Assembly (NCBI GenBank): GCA_031213475.1
Contig: JARUPZ010000027.1
Span: 3,087,569-3,151,568 of the forward strand
Reading direction: 5' to 3'
Source of the DNA: Nereocystis luetkeana
Lineage: Eukaryota > Sar > Phaeophyceae > Laminariales > Laminariaceae
DNA length: 64,000 nucleotides
Part shown: positions 23,193 to 34,288 of the stretch, one piece after another
How the letters are laid out: every line of letters starts with the position of its first letter
Position numbering within the stretch: position 1 is the stretch's first letter
Notes under the pieces: model-generated
Seen by the model: the letters and a program-made list of their open reading frames with translations, nothing else
Database searches by the model: none
Told to the model about the DNA's origin: nothing
Translations under genes and position numbers: made by a program

Positions 23193-24555
23193 CTAGTACG
23201 TTCTTATCCTATCAATACGAGTTACGGGAAGTGATACTCGTACTAATGGCGTCAATCGCAAAGAAGGGCGAAGAAACAGAGAACGAAGACCACTCACTTC
23301 GTGTTTTCTACTACAGTAGCTGTTGTACTACGTAGTGCCGGGTATTCATCTATATATTAAATCGTAATATCCTACAGCCTCGTACATACCAGGTAGGAAC
23401 AAACCTGGCATCATATATTACACGTGCGCGTACAAAAAAAGCGTAAAAGTACGAAAACACCCGAAACCGAATATGACGCATACAAAACCGGTCCGTATAA
23501 AATGCACACTGCATACACTGCTGGGCCGTATAGAGACGCGTTGGCTCCTGCGTCTGGTTGCATATATATGATACCTGGTACTTCGTATACTGTAATAGCA
23601 AAGCCCGATAAGGACTCTGGCCTCCGGTCGATACCTGCCACCGCCGGCGGGCGGTTGGGCTGGATCATAATCGAAATCTAGATGGCTAGCGACATCAAAC
23701 TACCATGTATGTATCCATAAGCATGTACCTGGTATGTATAATATGTCCAAATACTATGATACTGTGCTGTTCTAGTGCCTTAAAGAGCGTTGGACTCGCA
23801 CACGGGGGTGGTGCGATCGATTTTCTGCGCTCGATTCTTCCAGAAGGGGAAGGTTAAGGTTGCCATATACCAGCACCGAACAACAACATTAAGGGACTTA
23901 GGGAAATTCTTGGTCGAGAGAGAGCCTTCCGAAAATAGAACGTTCGACTTCAGCACCCCGCCCTTTTACCGTTGTTTGACGATCAATTACACCCTTACAC
24001 CCCTGCCTGTGCAAAGTCAAAGCTCTACACGGTGGTGGTACGAAGCGTGGAAGTAGCGGGTTAGTAGTGTGTTCCAAGCACTTTTACAAGCAATTAGTAA
24101 CGGTATGACACGCCACATGGCAATCGAGCCCGCCATACTCCCTAGTACCTCGTAGTACCTACTATTAATACATTACTACATTCTTACTCATAAAATATAC
24201 CTGGTACCTGGTACGTGGTATACATTACGTAATAGTTATGTTCGTGAAATTTTCGTACTTTTTCGAAAATATCTCTTCGTACGAGCGTTTTTTGGGGCGA
24301 AACGCTGATTAGTCGACACGGGAGGCCCGGCCGGACACGTTGATCAAGGTCCGGGAGCGATCCGTGCCCATATATATATATACACATCGAAGTACTTATA
24401 TACCATGTAAGTCAGATGGTGATTGATGTTGCCGCGATAGAATCCGTCCTACCTGTACGTTATACTCCGGCTGACAGTCTCAGGGTTAGGTCTCCTTCTT
24501 ATCGCTTACATAGTGCTTGTACGAGTATTGATCAAATAAAAAAACACACCAGGTG

Positions 24556-24628
24556 CGAGATCGAGGATTTTGTCGAAACTCGTGTTGGCAAGCTGTGTGT
24601 GATGCTAGTGTACTTCCATCGCGCGTAC
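24556..24628 (+). repeat. 75-bp dispersed motif Q, copy 1
   Basis: TGCGAGATCGAGGATTTTGT, CGAAACTCGTGTTGGCAAGC, TGTGTGTG and CGCGCGTAC in order. Five other copies follow between 31.9 and 38.1 kb. Confidence 0.7.
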
Positions 24629-24790
24629 TAAGGGTTTTGTATGGTTTGATGCAGGAAGTACATGGTGTACGTGGTGTATAATTTGGTGTATGCTGTATGC
24701 TGTATGAGAACTAGGGTGGTTTGTGACGACAACATTCCCCGCCTGCAGCCAGAAGCGACATCCCTCTCTCCCGCCCAACCGCATAGAGAT

Positions 24791-24795
24791 GTATA

Positions 24796-24830
<35 letters not shown>

Positions 24831-24872
24831 GATAGATAGATATATACAGGTAGATAGATAGATAGATAGACA
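24791..24872. repeat. (TA)n and (TAGA)n microsatellites
   Basis: TA dinucleotides at 24800-24826, then GATAGATA and (TAGA)n at 24829-24870. A SINE starts 40 bp later. Confidence 0.88.
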
Positions 24873-24910
24873 GGTCATCATGGATCAAAGATAGTGGTGT
24901 GCGGCGGGTG

Positions 24911-25123
24911 ATGTTTTTTTTTTTTTTTTTTTTTTTTTTTTTCATCCCATTCATTATCTTCGCCCATCTTCTTCTCTCTCTCCTTCCAACTCGTAACTCA
25001 GATCCGGGGTCACATAGCAGGCTCTTCTCCCCCCTTCCCGCTACGGTACGTGCCTTCATTTTTTTATCGCGAGAAGATTTCAGCCTTTTCTTCCCTCGTC
25101 GACTCGCATCGAATTGTGCCTAC
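24911..25123 (-). mobile_element. SINE body, reverse, 5'-truncated at GTAGGCACAATTCG
   Basis: Poly(T) followed by the reverse complement of the SINE body, ending at CGAATTGTGCCTAC. No tRNA head. Confidence 0.85.
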
Positions 25124-25163
25124 CAGGTAGTAAGTACGATACTACTCATACTACTCTAAGGCA

Positions 25164-25272
25164 CTATTACGGGGGAACATAGTTAATAGGACCTACGGTA
25201 TACATAAAACCTATATATTTGACCATGTTTACTAACAATATTTGGTCCTATCAACTATGGTCCCCCGTAATA
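25164..25272. mobile_element. MITE family A, copy 5
   Basis: Complete copy with both inverted ends; one mismatch (GGGGGAAC) in the left end. Confidence 0.9.
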
Positions 25273-25551
25273 CTATACTCGTATACGTGCGAACATGCGG
25301 TAAGTTATCGCTGGTCAGCAAAACCTTTTACTTGCTGCCTGTCTCAAATTCGAACATTCATTCGAAGGTTGGAACTGCTGTGACTACAAGACGTTAGTTT
25401 TAGTAGTATGCGACTAAGACAAGGCGGCCTTAAACAGCAAATAAGGGAAAAAAAAACAAAACTAGGGCTGGGCTGTGGATCGGAGCGAAATTCCGATATA
25501 ATATGAATCGACTTCTTGAACGCCGATGAATCGCATCTGGTCTACTCTTAA

Positions 25552-25637
25552 ACCTTTTAGTACTGCAGTCCCGTTTTGGGGACAAACCACTCTAATTACA
25601 AGTGTTTTGTCCCCAAAACGGGGCTGCGGTTCTAAAA
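25552..25637. mobile_element. Foldback MITE family B, copy
   Basis: The GCAGTCCCGTTTTGGGGACA arm and its complement are intact. The left flank is TTAA; the right terminus has decayed to AAAAGAAAA. Confidence 0.85.
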
Positions 25638-25825
25638 GAAAATGAGGAATAAATCCGCTTGGCAACTGCCCCAATTCCGACTGAAATCGGACACAAGGTG
25701 AAAGGCGAGCCGGGGGAGCGAAACGAACCCCAATGACTGCCCATCACTGCCCCCCCCCGGCTGGAGAGAGGGTCAATGCAGACGGAGGCAAACCGCTTTG
25801 AATACTGGCATACGTGTGTGTGTCC

Positions 25826-26240
25826 TTCACATTGAACCGTGCTCTCGACCCGTTAGCGTCCAGCACAATCAGTGCACGTGCCGATACTTCAATCCTAGAG
25901 AGTAGAGAGATCAAGCGCTGCTGTGGTCACAAAAAAAAACTACGCCACAGAGATTCCACATCGTTATGCAGTAAACAGAGTAGCCAATGCAATGCCATGT
26001 CATCGTACTTTTTTTTTTTTTTTTTTTGCTCATCCCATTCATCATCTTCGCACATCTTCTTCTCTCTCTCCTTCCAACTCGTAACTCAGATCCGGGGTCA
26101 CATAGTAGGCTCTTCTCCCCCCTTCCCGCTACGGTACGTGCCTTCATTTTTATCGCGAGAAGATTTCAGCCTTTTCTTCCCTCGTCGACTCGCATCGAAT
26201 TGTGCCTACTGGATACGACAGGCACGACATACACATTATA
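25826..26240 (+). repeat. Family L repeat, copy 3, interrupted by a SINE
   Basis: Matches copy 1 up to CATCGTAC at 26001-26008 and resumes at TGGATACGACAGGCAC from 26210. The intervening 26009-26209 is a reverse-oriented SINE body with its poly(T). Confidence 0.75.
26009..26209 (-). mobile_element. SINE body, reverse, same 5' truncation, inside family L
   Basis: Poly(T) plus reverse body, ending at the same base as the copy at 24911-25123. It splits the family L repeat cleanly. Confidence 0.88.
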
Positions 26241-26689
26241 TGAAAGAGAGGAAACGAAAGAAAATAAAGAACAGATCGACAAAAAGAACAAAGAAAGGTG
26301 TGATGGTGCTACCTATAACAAAGGGAAAACAAAAAAAAAATGCCTTGCCCCCCTGTAGGGTATGCGGCAGACAATAAACAATACAGAACGAGCTAAATAC
26401 ACATTAACACCACGCATGAACAGTCAGACTGAGAGCGAAGGGCAATGACAGGCAAACCAAAGCACAACGAAAAAAATAAGGTACGGTATATATACTATTA
26501 ATACAGTACATATAGTCATATACCAGGTACCTGGTGTGACTAAACAATAGCCATAAGCCATTGTTTTTGCGATTCCGGTATCGATAGAATCGGATCATGA
26601 GTCGGTCCGCTGCGATTCACAGTCCTATACCATACCATACCATACCATACCAGAATTGTTGTAAACCAAAAATATAAATGACTCGGTCG

Positions 26690-27000
26690 GTTTTTCGTTC
26701 TCTCGTCGAAAACGTCAGTCGGTTTCAGTCGGTTTCAGTTGGTTAGTTTGTAGGGATCGGAGCTAGGGACTAGGGATGTCCACGTACGCAACGAGGTTTC
26801 CACGCATAGTTCCGAAGCCACCAGTAGCATCGTTGTGTTTGCCCCCCTTACATGTATGTACCTGGTAGGCGTTATCAGAACAGGAAAAAACGACTGGAAA
26901 AAAAAGGAGTCGGTTTCCGGTTTCGTTCGGTTGTTATTAATTCGCAAACAGAAAAAGCGACACAATAATAACGTCGGTTTCAGTCGGCAAAAACCGACCG
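26690..27000. repeat. GTCGGTTTCAGTCGGTTT-rich segment
   Basis: Repeated CAGTCGGTTT/GTCGGTTTCAG words at both ends of about 300 bp (26700-26745 and 26905-26990). No coding potential was found. Confidence 0.4.
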
Positions 27001-27426
27001 GATGAACAACTTCGGTTGTTGGCTCACAGCACTGCTTGCTGCGTATACCCAGTACTCAAAAACTTCTCGACGGGGGGGGGGGGGGGGTCATTTTTCTCCC
27101 CTCCCCGTTTGTTCACTTCACGACCAAGTGTTGCTTCGGTTACAACATAAATTAATGCCGCCGACCAATCAAATGCCGATGTACGTTGAAGTTCAGCTCA
27201 AAATCGCAATGGTTGCAATCAGACCGCACACGTGATACATGGATACATAGTGTGATAGTTGGGCCTAGAAGGAGGGTGGTCTCTGGTGATATCTATGGCC
27301 CTACGGCGCCAATCGTAGCAGCAGCTGAAAGAAAGAGTGCGTAATTAGCGTCCTTGTGTATGTATGACTGCTGCCAACGTTGGTTTGTGTGTTTTTGCGG
27401 TGGTCTGTGTGAAAATATTTGGTCCT

Positions 27427-27475
27427 GGCCTAGAATCGAGTTCCACAAGTGGCCTAGAATCGAGTTCCACAAGCC
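27427..27475 (+). repeat. 24-bp tandem duplication
   Basis: GGCCTAGAATCGAGTTCCAC followed by AAGT or AAGC, twice in direct succession. Confidence 0.85.
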
Positions 27476-28258
27476 AGGTTTTGACCCTCTCCAGCCCCGA
27501 TAATACAGGGTAGTTTCGAAAAGTCGGAGGGTTCGACAGGCCACGCCAAATGAAGCATAGGCTCATCACGTGAGCTACATGATACGATCACGGAGATCAT
27601 CGCGAGGCCCACGTGCTCGAACGGGCTTGCGTGGCAGGAACTATCGTTCGTCGAATACCGTTTCGTATACCGTTGAAAAGAAAACAAGTACGTCCTATTA
27701 ATAGCTCTGAAGAATGCCATAAAGGATCGATCCCACCGCAGGCCCCACACGATGGGATTGAGCCCGCAGATCTCCGCGACACCGCCCGCGCTCACACTGC
27801 ATACCTGGTAGGTATGCTGTGTGGGAGGGGCGTTGTGCTGGAATCGGCGCCGTGTCGTAGTGATTCTAGAAGGTGATACCGGTGGTGAAAGTTTGATGGG
27901 GAGTGACGAGGAGGAGAGCGCTTTTTTCCTCTCTTCCCCTCACGTTGGTGTCCTTGGTTTGCACGAGCGCTATCCCGAGTGCGCAACTTCTACTATTTGA
28001 ATACTGTACTAGGAAGCTGGCAGACCGTCGGGACAAGGCTGGCTGGTGTCCTGATTCAGCACATTGAATGTTTTTTAAGTTCGGCGTCGATTGACTACGC
28101 ATAACGCACCGAATTTCACAGCGTCCCGTGAGCCCGATGTTACTGAGAAATTACCCAAAACACTCACTCATATGATCGCATGCTCTAATACCAGGTACAT
28201 AAAGGAAAAACGGAAAATGGTGAGCCCACTCGTACTCGTATCATGCGTACATATTTAA

Positions 28259-28330
28259 CCCCTTTAGAGCCGCAGTCCCGTTTTGGGGACAAGTAGTTTG
28301 TCCCCAAAACGGGACTGCGGTCCTAAAGGG
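28259..28330. mobile_element. Foldback MITE family B, short near-perfect palindrome
   Basis: Only 72 bp, TTAA on both sides, CCCCTTTAGAGCCGCAGTCC at the left and its near-complement at the right. The loop is reduced to AAGTAG. It lies 40 bp upstream of a SINE. Confidence 0.92.
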
Positions 28331-28373
28331 TTAACGAGGTTCCAAAGTCTCGTATTAATATATCCCAGGTACC

Positions 28374-28724
28374 GGTCGCCCCGGTGGTTCAAGTGGTTAA
28401 CCTCGAATTCTACTTGTTTGAGTCCTGGGTTCGAGCCCCAGGAGGGTCGGACTTTGACTTTATTTGCAAAAATAAAAAAAGGGATTCAATTGTTGAGAGC
28501 GCCTTGCAGCGTGGGTAGGCACAATTCGATGCGAGTCGACGAGGGAAGAAAAGGCTGAAATCTTCTCGCGATAAAAATGAAGGCACGTACCGTAGCGGGA
28601 AGGGGGGAGAAGAGCCTGCTACGTGTCCCCGGATCTAAGTTACGAGTCGGAAGGAGAGAGAGAAGAAGATGTGCGAAGATAATGAATGGGATGAGAAAAA
28701 AAAAAAAAAAAAAAAAAAAAAAGG
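28374..28724 (+). mobile_element. tRNA-headed SINE, full length
   Basis: Close relative of the copy at 12421, with the same A and B boxes and body, ending in a pure poly(A) of about 27 bases. Confidence 0.88.
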
Positions 28725-29279
28725 TACCAGGTACCAGGTAGGTATCATATGATACTCTGTTGTAGATGTTTTTTTTAATCAGAGTACGTATGTATATAGA
28801 TACGTCTACGTACGTATATATTTTAGACATACTCGTAAGAATTGCGAATGGCAACCGAGGGGCCGGAAACCGCATACATACGCAGAGAAAAAACGGAAAA
28901 ACAGTGTGCGTATGGCCTTTCTGATTGGCTGGAAATCAGGAAAAAACAGTTGAAAGCTACCAGGGTATCAACGTATTGACAAAGTACGACAAATCCAGAT
29001 GTACCTGGCCGGTTTCAAGCAGAAAACAGGTATATACGACGTGAGGTTGGCGAATGCCAGGGCTCCTGGCGTGCGGTACTTGTTTTTAATTTATACCTCG
29101 TAAACTGGTTGTCGCACAAAAGCGACAACTTATACCTGATGTTGCAAAAAAAACAAAAACAAAGCTGCTGCTGTATACGAACAAGTATGTATTTATACGT
29201 ACCGAAAGTGCAGATGCTTCGAATACGTATAATAAATACCAGTAAAATATAGCAGGTTACCAAACTGACTGTACATACA

Positions 29280-29318
29280 CGGACACTGGTTGTGCTGGAT
29301 GTCGACGGGTAGAAAGAA
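29280..29318 (-). repeat. Family L repeat, short reverse fragment
   Basis: Contains only the CACTGGTTGTGCTGGATGTC block followed by GACGGGTAGAAAGAACG, which matches copy 2. Confidence 0.6.
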
Positions 29319-29582
29319 CGAAGAACAACACACACAGATGTTATACCGACGCCTAAAGAACCGAAAGGATCGACGTCGGTTGCTGAAGTAACACAGCAGC
29401 TTGTGTGCTCTAAATCTGACAAGGATTTGTTGCGTATCGTCCAAGTGCTTGTTGTGTTGTAGTGTCGCTATTAATAGCTCCACTACGGACTCCTTAAATT
29501 GAGAGTTAACGTGAGATCAGCAACAGCAACAGCAGCACTACACAACTTCATCGCGTTATATTATACCGGTACCTGGTGTATT

Positions 29583-29692
29583 CTATTACGGGGGACCATG
29601 TTAAACAGGACCTACGGTACAGACAAAAACTTCTATATTTCGATAATTTTACTAACAATATTTGGTCCTATTTACTATGGTCCCCCGTAACA
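29583..29692. mobile_element. MITE family A, copy 6
   Basis: Complete copy; the left end is slightly decayed (CCATGTTAAACAGG). Confidence 0.88.
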
Positions 29693-30205
29693 CCATATAT
29701 GATACCTGGTACGTACAATACGCTGTGTTAGGGTACCTTCGAGCTGACAGGCAAAATGCATCTACCAGGTACCAGGTATCAAATATGAATAAATCTAACT
29801 TCATCTGGTACATTCAGCGAACGAACAAACTGACGAACGAAGCCGTTGTCACAAGATTGACGAGTTGACTGCGCGAGAAATGGTTCCGGAAATCTGCTGG
29901 GGGCTGGGGGTCTTTCGCGGGAACAAAATATATACAAACAACAACAAAAACGCTAAACAAAACGTCGTGTTCTCTGTCTGCCTTCTGCGTCCCGGGAAAC
30001 CCTCCATGTGGTGGGTGGATACTCTGGGATACAACACACACTGCAGAGGTCATGTTGGAAGCTTGGAGCGGCATTCAAACGTTCGAACGAGCTGGTTCAA
30101 AACTCTGAACAGCCCGCTGAATTCAGGAAGTCCTCTCGTCCCTCTCACAATTTTTGTCTCAATCGTGTCTCATTATTTTCTCATTATTTTCCCAAACCGA
30201 TTTAA

Positions 30206-30298
30206 TCCTTTTGGAGCTGCAGTCCCGTTTTGGGGACAAACTACTTGGAAATTGAATGTTTTGTCCCCAAAACGGGACTGACTGCGGCTCTAAAATGG
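30206..30298. mobile_element. Foldback MITE family B, copy
   Basis: Left TTAA then TCCTTTTGGAGCTGCAGTCC. The right arm carries a small ACTG duplication (GGGACTGACTGCGG) and a decayed end. Confidence 0.85.
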
Positions 30299-30574
30299 TC
30301 AAAGAGGGACGAGGACGATCGAGGGCAGGGAGGGGGGCTGCATGGCGCTCGCTCCAGCCGACCGTATCCGACCACGCGAGTTGCTTGTGTTTTCGTTTTA
30401 TTTACTACTACCGTAGTTGGTGTTATTGTGTGTTCTCAAATTTACCTTATCGCCAAAAAATCTAGCCTGTCCTTGGTCACAGGACAGGCTCCAATAATAG
30501 CGCTTTTCATCATCACTTTTGGTTTCCAGCTCAGCCCGTAGTACGTAGAAGGTTTTATTTACCCTCAGCGGTCT

Positions 30575-30695
30575 TCTTCTGGACAAGCCGTGGTCACAGG
30601 TGGGTGCCGCCTCTTCCCCTCGGTACGTGCTTTTATTTTTTGCCGCGCATAGGGTTCAGCATTCCCACTGCCCGTCGATTCGCATCGAATATTGC
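30575..30695 (-). mobile_element. Diverged reverse SINE body fragment
   Basis: GACAAGCCGTGGTCACAGG, GGTACGTGCTTTTATTTTT and CGTCGATTCGCATCGAAT match the 32775-type body in reverse. Confidence 0.6.
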
Positions 30696-31961
30696 TGACT
30701 GACTAATAGTCATTTTTTAAGCTCTGGAGTGGAAGAATACGTCAGTCGGGGAAAAAAGCATGCCAAGTTTACCGCGTGAAGCCACTTCATTTCCGTCGGA
30801 CCGTACAACAACATCAGTATTAATCGTAGTTCTCACTACAAGGAACAACTCGATCGGCGCTTGTTGGCGAGCAGGCCAGCTAGAGTCATAGAGCTAGAGC
30901 AGATTCATGACGACACCGATAACAACAACGGCAACCAAGAGGTTCAGAAGTAGACTACTACTGCTGCTAGAGAGGCTGGTGGGGCAATGTAATCGTTTTG
31001 CTGCAAATAACGTGCGAGCATATCATAGCTCGAGTATAGCCCTGTTGCTGTATAATAGCAAAAATAGGTGTTTTTTTTGTTTTCCTTGGGGGGAGTTTGG
31101 CAAGCAACGCGTGAAAAGAGCTCGATTCCTGTAGTCCACCCATCGTATCTACCAGGGTATGATACAACACACTTGGTACACATCTGTGCGCGTACGGGGG
31201 ACGCATCTGACAACAATCAAAAGAACGAGCCGACCAAGTCACCCACCTCGTCGATGAGATTGCCATACATCGCCACTGCTGTCCGTCGACCGAGCCGCAC
31301 ACACACCTGGTACATCTAATAAATGCCACATGCAACCCTCCCTCCCTCCTTCCTCCAGTGTTTCTCGAGCTTGAACGTGCAGTAGTGAGTGACGTCCGAC
31401 TGCGGCAAGCAGCGTGGTTGGGTTCTGGGTTCTTCCTTGTGTCTCACCGGACCGTCTGCCTATTGTCAGTTGTAGGAAGTGTTGTCCATTCTAGACCCCA
31501 TGTTTCAAATGGTTGAGCAGAAAAGCATCGGCGGCGTCTGTTGTGTGTTGCGTGGTATGCGTGCAACGTGTTTGTGAGAGCGTACACCGCAGCAGGCAGC
31601 AGCAAGCAGTGCGTTTTGCTTGTGCCCTGTGGTTCTGCGCTTTCGATTGCGCGGGGCGAACAAACTGCTCCTACGCCCACACGTATAAATTGTATACCCT
31701 TGACCCAACGAAGTATATACACCAGGTATATAATATGATATTATAAGCAGTACGAAGCCATGTTTTCTTTCCTTTTCTTTTCTTTTTTCCCCGCGTAATA
31801 TGATCTGATAGTTGTATTAATAGTGTGTGTCAAGAGAATGAGAAACCAACCGGTCCGTGAAAATTGTACGCCGGAGGTCTTGGAGGGGTCTTGGAGGGGT
31901 ACGAGGTACGAGTACGAAGAAAAACGTTAAAATATATCCGCGTATCTCTGAACGGATATTA

Positions 31962-32048
31962 CCAGATCGAGAATTTCGTCGAAATTCTTATGTGCAAGCT
32001 GCGTTGACGTGTGCCTATTAATATGAATGCTTCGATCGCGTGTACGAA
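31962..32048 (+). repeat. Motif Q, copies 2 and 3 (second at 32108-32150)
   Basis: CAGATCGAGAATTTCGTCGA ... GCAAGCTGCGTTGA ... TTCGATCGCGTGTACG. A truncated second unit follows at 32108 (AATCGGTCGAAACTCGTC ... GCAGGCTGCGTGTG). Confidence 0.65.
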
Positions 32049-32411
32049 GGTGCTACTGGTATGATACCAGGTACGTACATGTCATATCATACGAGGGGGG
32101 GTGCATAAATCGGTCGAAACTCGTCTTTTGCAGGCTGCGTGTGCCACATACCTTCGAAAGCGGGCGCAATACACGGGGTGGTGGTGGTGGGTGTATATGA
32201 CCTACAGAGGTATGGCCTCATGGCGGATATACCGCATGATACTATCACACTAGGGTGATAAGATAACACACCCCCTCGGACGGTTTTCGAACCTGGGTTT
32301 CTCGACCACGGGGAGGGCGTACTGAGTACGACAAAGAAGAGCCATGCATCTATGCAACCTTCTCGGCGGAATCTTCCTAAAGCCACCATTTTCGTTGTGT
32401 GTGCCCCTTAA

Positions 32412-32500
32412 CCCTTTTAGAACCGCAGTCCTGTTCTGGGGACAAACCAGTCAAATTTCAAGTAGTTTTGTCCCCAAACGGGACTGCGGTTCTAAAGGGG
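32412..32500. mobile_element. Foldback MITE family B, copy
   Basis: TTAA at both flanks, CCCTTTTAGAACCGCAGTCC at the left and the complementary GGTTCTAAAGGGG at the right. Confidence 0.92.
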
Positions 32501-32624
32501 TTAAGGCATGTTTTCGAGCAAACCGGGTCTGAAATTCGTCCCAGGGGGCGTGATATATTATCACCCAGTGTGATAATGTTATACGGTATGCCTGATAGAC
32601 CTGGTAGGCCGGTGGCACTTCGAT

Positions 32625-32772
32625 TAATCGGTCTACATACAGTAGTGGGAAGGGGGGAGGCGAGCCTGCTGTGTGACCTCGGGGGATATGGGATACGACC
32701 AGGAGGAGAGAAAATAGGGGCCTACTTTTTTTTTTTTTTTTTTTGCTCATCCCATTTATTATCTTCGCACAT
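32625..32772 (+). mobile_element. Fused SINE fragments in opposite orientation
   Basis: Forward body fragment (GTGGGAAGGGGGGAGGCGAG, GTGTGACCTCGGGGGATATG) to about 32724. Then poly(T) and a reversed 3' end (GCTCATCCCATTTATTATCT) up to 32772, directly before the third-head SINE. Confidence 0.6.
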
Positions 32773-32774
32773 GC

Positions 32775-33103
32775 CGGCGTCCCCGGTGGCTTGGTAGGTG
32801 GTCCGCGTGCCTATCAAGATCAATTTCGTGGGTTCAAGTCTCACCGAGTGCATGCTCGTGGCTTTTTCTTGCAAAAAAGAAATAGATTAGCGGAAAGCGC
32901 GAGAGCGTGAGTTAGCTACATTCGATGAAAATCGACGAGCAGTGGGAATGCTGAAACCTATGCGCGACAAAAACTAAAGGCACGTACCGGGGGGGGAGAA
33001 GGGATGACACCTGTGACCACGGCTTGTCCAGAAGCTCGTTGAGGGTAAAACCTCCCACGAGTAAGGCTGGAAAGTAGAAATGATGTTGAAAAAAAAAAAA
33101 AAT
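32775..33103 (+). mobile_element. SINE with a third tRNA-like head and shared body
   Basis: Head: GGTGGCTTGGTAGGTGG (A box) and GGGTTCAAGTCTC (B box). Body blocks: ATCGACGAGCAGTGGGAATG, GCGCGACAAAAACTAAAGGC, CACCTGTGACCACGGCTTG. Ends in poly(A) at 33089-33102. Confidence 0.75.
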
Positions 33104-33331
33104 CGTCTTCTCTCTCTCCTTCCAACTCGTAACTCAGATCCGGGGTCACATAGCAGGCTCTTCTACCACCCCCTTCCCGCTACGGTACGTGCCTTCATTT
33201 TTATCGCGAGAAGATTTCAGCCTTTTTTTCCCTCGTCGACTCGCATCGAATTGTGCCTACCCACGCTGTAAGGCTCTCTCAACAATTGAATCCTTTTTTT
33301 TATTTTTATTTTTTCAAATAAAGTCAAATGT
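33104..33331 (-). mobile_element. SINE, reverse, truncated within the head
   Basis: Reverse body through TTGAATCC and the AT-rich linker (CAAATAAAGTCAAATG), stopping before the B box. It abuts the poly(A) of the SINE at 32775-33103, tail to tail. Confidence 0.82.
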
Positions 33332-33649
33332 CTACTGTAGGCAATAAACGGGAAGAAAAAAACAAAGAAAAAAAAGCAGGACTGGAGTTACGATCCGTAC
33401 ATACTTTTCCAATTTCCCGTCTCCCCTGTACTACATACCAGGTAATGGCCGTATACTCTATGTAGCCCTTGGTTCGACTCATCCTCGCATCCTTGTAGCC
33501 GATGCACCCACCCACACCCATGCCCTTCGCTCGTCGCGCTATCAATGGAGCAAAAGCAGGCCCGAAGTGCGTATAACATGTGGATGTGTACGTGTATGCA
33601 TGGCAGGTTTTTCCAAACAAAAGTACGAAGCGTAAGTAGGAGACACCTC

Positions 33650-33722
33650 GGCTGCGAAATCGAGGATGCTGTCGAAACTCATATTTGCAAGCCGTTGTTC
33701 GACGACTCGATCGCGCGTACGA
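33650..33722 (+). repeat. Motif Q, copy 4
   Basis: GCGAAATCGAGGATGCTGTC, GAAACTCATATTTGCAAGCC, then CGATCGCGCGTACG. It is followed by (CGAC)n at 33733-33752. Confidence 0.7.
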
Positions 33723-34185
33723 CTGCGGGACCGACCGACCGACCGACCGGGATCCAACGCACACGAGTTGACTACAGTTGCAAGAATCTTGCTGTGCGAG
33801 TTCCCTATCGACAGCAACGGCAGCGCTACAGGATGAAAGCTTACGTAACGGAAACAAGTCGCTCATTACTACTCCACTCCCGAGTATAAAATATATATCT
33901 ATATACGAAAGTTCTCCCGGAGGAGAGAGAGGGCGCGTCGGCAGCAAGGAAAAGGATCGATTGTGAGTTGACATGCGCAGTACATGCATGTCGCCGTCTC
34001 TTGTGTTTACGGGCGGCAGCGTGATGTGCCGCATCTCGGCACCAAGACCCGCCGCGGTGGTCCCCCGCACCGAAGCAAGCTTGCTGTGCTCGTGGTGCAG
34101 GTGGCTGGAGATGTCGAGACACGAGGCAATGAGCTCAATGCGTGCATTTTCAGCGACAAGGAGGTTGAAAAGGGGACCAAGTTAA

Positions 34186-34288
34186 CCCTTTTACTGTATG
34201 TACTACTGCAGCCCCGCTTTGGGGACAGAGTACGTAGAATTTGAGTGGTTTGTGCCCAAAACAGGACTACCTTTTTGCCATAAAAGGG
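34186..34288. mobile_element. Foldback MITE family B, diverged copy with a small insert
   Basis: TTAA then CCCTTTTACTG. A short TATGTACTACTGCA insert precedes GCCCCGCTTTGGGGAC. The right end is CCATAAAAGGG. Confidence 0.75.

Larger units (their letters stand above)
29700..31960. other. No supported gene apart from listed repeats
   Basis: Short ORFs only. An ACTATTAATAGT-type word occurs at 31812, and a TTTTCTTTTC pyrimidine tract at 31767-31792. Confidence 0.4.
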
